8,037 bases of DNA from Deltaproteobacteria bacterium (GTDB lineage: Bacteria > Desulfobacterota > SM23-61). The notes under the pieces were generated by a model. The model searched no databases. It saw nothing but the letters and a program-made list of their open reading frames with translations, and was not told where the DNA came from. Where the stretch lies: assembly GCA_029857975.1 (NCBI GenBank), contig JAOUFX010000106.1:1-8037 (forward strand), read 5' to 3'. Positions 5,410 to 8,037 of the stretch are shown in pieces; the stretch's first letter is position 1, and each line of letters begins with the position of its first letter. Position numbers and translations under genes: made by a program.

Positions 5410-6420
5410 ATGAAGGTTTTAGGAATCGAATCCTCCTGTGACGAAACGGGCGCTGCTGTTGTGCTGGATGCTCAAAAGATTCTCTCCAGCGTTGTGGCTT
5501 CCCAGGTGGCCTTACACAGCCGATACGGCGGGGTCGTACCCGAGATCGCCTCCCGTAAGCACGTAGAAGCCGTTCTGCCCGTTATTGAAGAAGCTTTATC
5601 CAGGTCGGGGAATCGCCTCCAGGACATTCAGACCATTGCGGTCACTCAGGGGCCCGGCCTTGTGGGTTCATTATTGGTGGGAATTGCCGTTGCCAAATCC
5701 CTCGCTTTTGTACTCCAGGTTCCTTGGGTGGGAGTCAACCATATATTAAGCCACATCGCGGCAGCTTTTTTATCCTCTCCATCCTTGAAATTTCCTTTGA
5801 TCGCTCTGGTCGTCTCTGGCGGGCATACAAGTCTCTTCCGAGTCGAAAGCCATACCCGCATGATCTTAATCGGCCAGACCAAGGATGATGCGGCCGGAGA
5901 AGCCTTTGATAAAGTGGCCAAGCTTATGGGATTGGGCTATCCTGGAGGAGAAGTCATCGACCGCCTGGCCAAAGAGGGGAACCGCAGGGCGATTTTGTTT
6001 CCGCGAAGCTTGTTGGACCCCCTTTCTCTGGACTTCAGTTTTAGTGGACTCAAGACTGCTGTCCTGCAACATGTAAAGAGTTTAGGAGGAAAACTTTCCC
6101 CTGATCAGATTCGAGAAATCGCCGCCTCTTTTCAAGAAGCCGTCGTCGACATCCTGGTCACCAAGGTTATGCGCGCAGCTAAACAGGAGGCAATCAGGGA
6201 GGTGGTTGTGGTGGGGGGAGTCGCTTGTAATTCCCGCTTACGGGAGAAATTTACCCAAGACGGAAGTTCCTCCGGCATTACCGTATTTTTTCCCCCGCCG
6301 GCCCTTTGTACAGACAATGCAGCCATGGTGGCAGCAGCCGGTTTCCATCACTTAATGGCAGGCCACCACTCCACCCTCCTGCTCAATGCTTACTCGCGAT
6401 TTGGTAGCCGTTCAGGATAA
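5410..6420 (+). CDS. tsaD: tRNA N6-threonylcarbamoyladenosine synthase subunit TsaD
   Basis: Catalytic subunit (336 aa, normal length) that, with TsaB and TsaE, transfers the threonylcarbamoyl group from TC-AMP to A37 of ANN-decoding tRNAs in the cytoplasm. The protein starts with the ASKHA-fold signature MKVLGIESSCDETGAAVV (1-18). The metal ligands are in NHILSHIAAAF (110-120, H111 and H115) and TDNAAM (301-306, D302). SGGHT (136-140), DDAAGEAFDKVAKLMGLGYPGG (159-180) and SFSGLKTA (210-217) are the expected nucleotide and substrate motifs. The ATG is only 6 bp after the desulfurase stop and has a weak ribosome-binding site, which suggests translational coupling. The DUF2062 gene follows after 6 bp. 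tsaB and tsaE are not in the window. Confidence 0.96.
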   Translation: MKVLGIESSCDETGAAVVLDAQKILSSVVASQVALHSRYGGVVPEIASRKHVEAVLPVIEEALSRSGNRLQDIQTIAVTQGPGLVGSLLVGIAVAKSLAFVLQVPWVGVNHILSHIAAAFLSSPSLKFPLIALVVSGGHTSLFRVESHTRMILIGQTKDDAAGEAFDKVAKLMGLGYPGGEVIDRLAKEGNRRAILFPRSLLDPLSLDFSFSGLKTAVLQHVKSLGGKLSPDQIREIAASFQEAVVDILVTKVMRAAKQEAIREVVVVGGVACNSRLREKFTQDGSSSGITVFFPPPALCTDNAAMVAAAGFHHLMAGHHSTLLLNAYSRFGSRSG

Positions 6421-6426
6421 AGGCCT

Positions 6427-6942
6427 ATGGCAAAAGCAATTTCCTTGGGGCCGAAACCCAGGATAAAAGATCGATGGGAGGAAAGATGGAAGAGAAATTT
6501 GCGCCTCCTTTACCTACGACTCCTCCGGTTAAGAGGGCAGCCCCAAGAGGTTGCCGGGGGAGTAGCCATCGGAGTTTTTGTAGGAATGACTCCTACAGTG
6601 CCTCTGCACACAGTTTTGGCTGTCCTCATCGCCTTCATCCTTAAGAAAAGCAAGCTGGCGGCTGCCTTGGGCGTTTGGGTCGCAAATCCTTTTTGCCTCC
6701 CTTTCATCTATCTCTTAGACTTCAAAGTAGGGCAGGTATTAACGGGAGCTAATGCTCCTTCGTTGGCCGCGACCAATTTTTCCATTCCCCATCTTGTCCA
6801 ATTGGGGTGGGACATCTCCTATCCCCTTTTATTCGGCGGAACAGTGAATGGATTTCTTTGCGCCATCCCCTCTTACTTCATCACCAAACGCGTAATCCTT
6901 CTTTATCAGATAAAACGCCGCCGGCGAAAAGAGAGTTCGTGA
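6427..6942 (+). CDS. DUF2062 family membrane protein
   Basis: A 171-aa protein with the DUF2062 pattern: a basic, Arg-rich amphipathic start (12-36, RIKDRWEERWKRNLRLLYLR), then EVAGGVAIGVFVGMTPTVPLHT (41-62) running into a membrane segment (about 60-72), then LGVWVANPFCLPFIYLLDFKVG (81-102), and a final hydrophobic segment (about 130-158) before a basic tail KRRRRKESS. The family's biochemical role is unknown; it is an inner-membrane protein, so no function is assigned. It starts 6 bp after tsaD with AAGG just upstream, and its stop TGA overlaps the GTG start of rsmA by four bases, so it is clearly part of the same transcription unit. Confidence 0.88.
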   Translation: MAKAISLGPKPRIKDRWEERWKRNLRLLYLRLLRLRGQPQEVAGGVAIGVFVGMTPTVPLHTVLAVLIAFILKKSKLAAALGVWVANPFCLPFIYLLDFKVGQVLTGANAPSLAATNFSIPHLVQLGWDISYPLLFGGTVNGFLCAIPSYFITKRVILLYQIKRRRRKESS

Positions 6943-7784
6943 CGATTCGAAGGCAATTAAAAGAGTTAAAAATTCGTCCCCAGAAAAGGTTCGGGCAACA
7001 TTTTGTCGTGAATCCCAAAGTCCTGCAGAGGATCATGGAATCCGCTTCGCTGGGACCTGAAGATATCGTAGTGGAAATTGGAGCTGGCCTGGGCAGCCTA
7101 ACTGTCCCTATGGCTCAACGAGTGAAAAAAGTTTATGCCATAGAGGTGGATCCCCGATTGGCAAAAGAATTGAAGAATCAACTGGCAGCGAATGATCAGG
7201 TCGAAATCATTCAGGCGGATGCTTTACAGGTTGATTTTGCCCCTTGGTATGAACTATGGCAGCGGAAGATGAAGGTGGTGGCCAATCTCCCCTACGAAAT
7301 CTCCAGCCCGATGATCTTCCGGTTATTTCAAAAAAGGGATTATTTTTCCTTTTTCGTCTTGATGCTTCAGCTGGAAGTAGCCAGAAGGGTAGTCGCGCGC
7401 CCCGGGACAAAAGATTATGGCCCTCTGAGCCTTTGGTCCCAACTGTATACTCAAACCCGGATCGTTTTTTCCGTTGGCCCCCAAGCGTTCTATCCCCCGC
7501 CGCGCGTGGACTCCGCAGTGGTAAGGTTTGAAATTTTGCCTCATCCAAGCGTGGTAGTCGAAGATGAAAAAATCCTGCAGCAGATCATCCGCTCGGCTTT
7601 TACCTATCGGAGAAAAACCCTTGTCAATGCTTTGCGGTTGGGAGGATTTTCACACCTTCCCGCGAAAAAAATTCGTGAGGCTTTGCAATCTATTAGGATA
7701 GCCCCGGAATCAAGGGGGGAAGCACTCTCCCTGGAGCAATTTTCCCACCTATCCAGGACGCTCGCGGCACTGGTAATGCATTAA
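6939..7784 (+). CDS. rsmA: 16S rRNA (adenine1518-N6/adenine1519-N6)-dimethyltransferase RsmA (KsgA)
   Basis: SAM-dependent enzyme that dimethylates two adjacent adenines in the 3'-terminal hairpin of 16S rRNA during 30S assembly. With a GTG start at 6939 the protein is 281 aa, normal for the family. Motifs: KIRPQKRFGQHFVVNP at the start (11-26), SAM motif I VVEIGAGLGSLT (44-55), acidic motif II AIEVD (67-71), the target-binding motif NLPYEISSP (116-124), QLEVARR (144-150), FYPPPRVDSAVV (184-195) and RSAFTYRRKTL (218-228). The same frame stays open further upstream to an ATG at 6807, but those 44 residues overlap DUF2062, have no family similarity and are rejected. The GTG shares four bases with the DUF2062 stop (GTGA) and has GAGAG just upstream, supporting coupled translation. 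Confidence 0.95.
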   Translation: MTIRRQLKELKIRPQKRFGQHFVVNPKVLQRIMESASLGPEDIVVEIGAGLGSLTVPMAQRVKKVYAIEVDPRLAKELKNQLAANDQVEIIQADALQVDFAPWYELWQRKMKVVANLPYEISSPMIFRLFQKRDYFSFFVLMLQLEVARRVVARPGTKDYGPLSLWSQLYTQTRIVFSVGPQAFYPPPRVDSAVVRFEILPHPSVVVEDEKILQQIIRSAFTYRRKTLVNALRLGGFSHLPAKKIREALQSIRIAPESRGEALSLEQFSHLSRTLAALVMH

Positions 7785-7846
7785 GGTGGGCTTCGTGCCA
7801 GTATCCTCTCCAATTTTATTTAAAAATTTGGCAAGGGGCGAGAGAG

Positions 7847-8037
7847 ATGACTTTTAGTTCCTTCAAATGGCGGGCTCTGGGCATGAGCAAGAAAAAAATA
7901 TTGTTTCTTTCTTTGATGGCTCTTGGAGTTTGGGCGATTATTTTTAGGGCCGACCTTCAGCGGTCCTTCTTGAACCTCCTGGTTGTAAGTGAACTTTTAA
8001 ACTTCGAACAACAGGGATGGTTAAGTAAATGGTCTTC
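7847..8037 (+). CDS. Unrecognised membrane-anchored or secreted protein, N-terminal fragment (runs off right edge)
   Basis: An open frame of 63 complete codons reaches the window end without a stop. It begins with MTFSSFKWRALGMSKKK, followed by a hydrophobic stretch (about 18-33, ILFLSLMALGVWAIIF) and then RADLQRSFLNLLVVSELLNFE. Three lysines before the hydrophobic core and an arginine after it give the look of a signal anchor or a signal peptide, with the mature part outside the cytoplasm. The ATG is preceded by GGGGCGAGAGAG; an internal ATG at 7883 (MSKKKILF) is a plausible alternative start and would give a more typical signal sequence. It lies 62 bp after rsmA on the same strand, with no obvious terminator between. 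The family cannot be named from this fragment. Confidence 0.6.
   Translation, partial: MTFSSFKWRALGMSKKKILFLSLMALGVWAIIFRADLQRSFLNLLVVSELLNFEQQGWLSKWS

Noticed and set aside
6807..6938. Upstream extension of rsmA to an ATG at 6807
   Set aside because: The extra 44 residues lie entirely within DUF2062 in another frame, resemble no RsmA N-terminus, and the GTG at 6939 has a ribosome-binding site and the family's normal start.
7796..7833. Terminator between rsmA and the last open frame
   Set aside because: Only AT-rich partial pairing (CCAA with TTGG, TGCCA with TGGCA) without a GC-rich stem and T-tract.

Overview
The window is an ordinary bacterial chromosome segment of about 50% GC. It most resembles a deltaproteobacterial (Desulfobacterota or syntroph-like) genome. 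This is inferred from protein style and gene order (pgpA-cinA, pilB-pilC, tsaD and rsmA in one gene train), not from a database search. Nothing indicates a phage, transposon, CRISPR array or defence island.

Layout. On the minus strand at the left edge, pgpA (phosphatidylglycerophosphatase A) is followed 85 bp downstream by the first 34 codons of cinA, which runs off the window. Both probably use a sigma70-type promoter at 734-762. A roughly 500-bp gene-free stretch (687-1182) separates them from the plus-strand genes. It holds the divergent pgpA and pilB promoters, two short perfect palindromes, and an imperfect inverted repeat in the pilB leader that looks like a member of a dispersed intergenic repeat family.

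From 1183 all genes lie on the plus strand. pilB (extension ATPase) and pilC (inner-membrane platform) form a two-gene type IV pilus unit with no pilT between them. PilB carries a textbook N-terminal tandem MshEN motif, so its activity is probably controlled by cyclic di-GMP. After a 128-bp gap comes a second train: a cysteine desulfurase-like PLP enzyme interrupted by a single-base frameshift near 4765, tsaD (tRNA t6A synthesis), a DUF2062 membrane protein, and rsmA/ksgA (16S rRNA dimethyladenosine methyltransferase), which starts with a GTG overlapping the DUF2062 stop codon. Gaps within this train are 6 bp, 6 bp and a 4-nt overlap, so co-transcription is likely. The final 191 bp open a membrane-anchored or secreted protein that is cut by the window end and not recognised.

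How the genes fit together: the first plus-strand unit builds a surface pilus. The second is mostly translation housekeeping (tRNA and rRNA modification) with a sulfur/PLP enzyme at its head. The most unusual signals are the frameshift in the desulfurase gene, a 31-bp dyad that spans its presumed transcription start to its start codon, and the repeat in the pilB leader. No clearly new biological system is visible.
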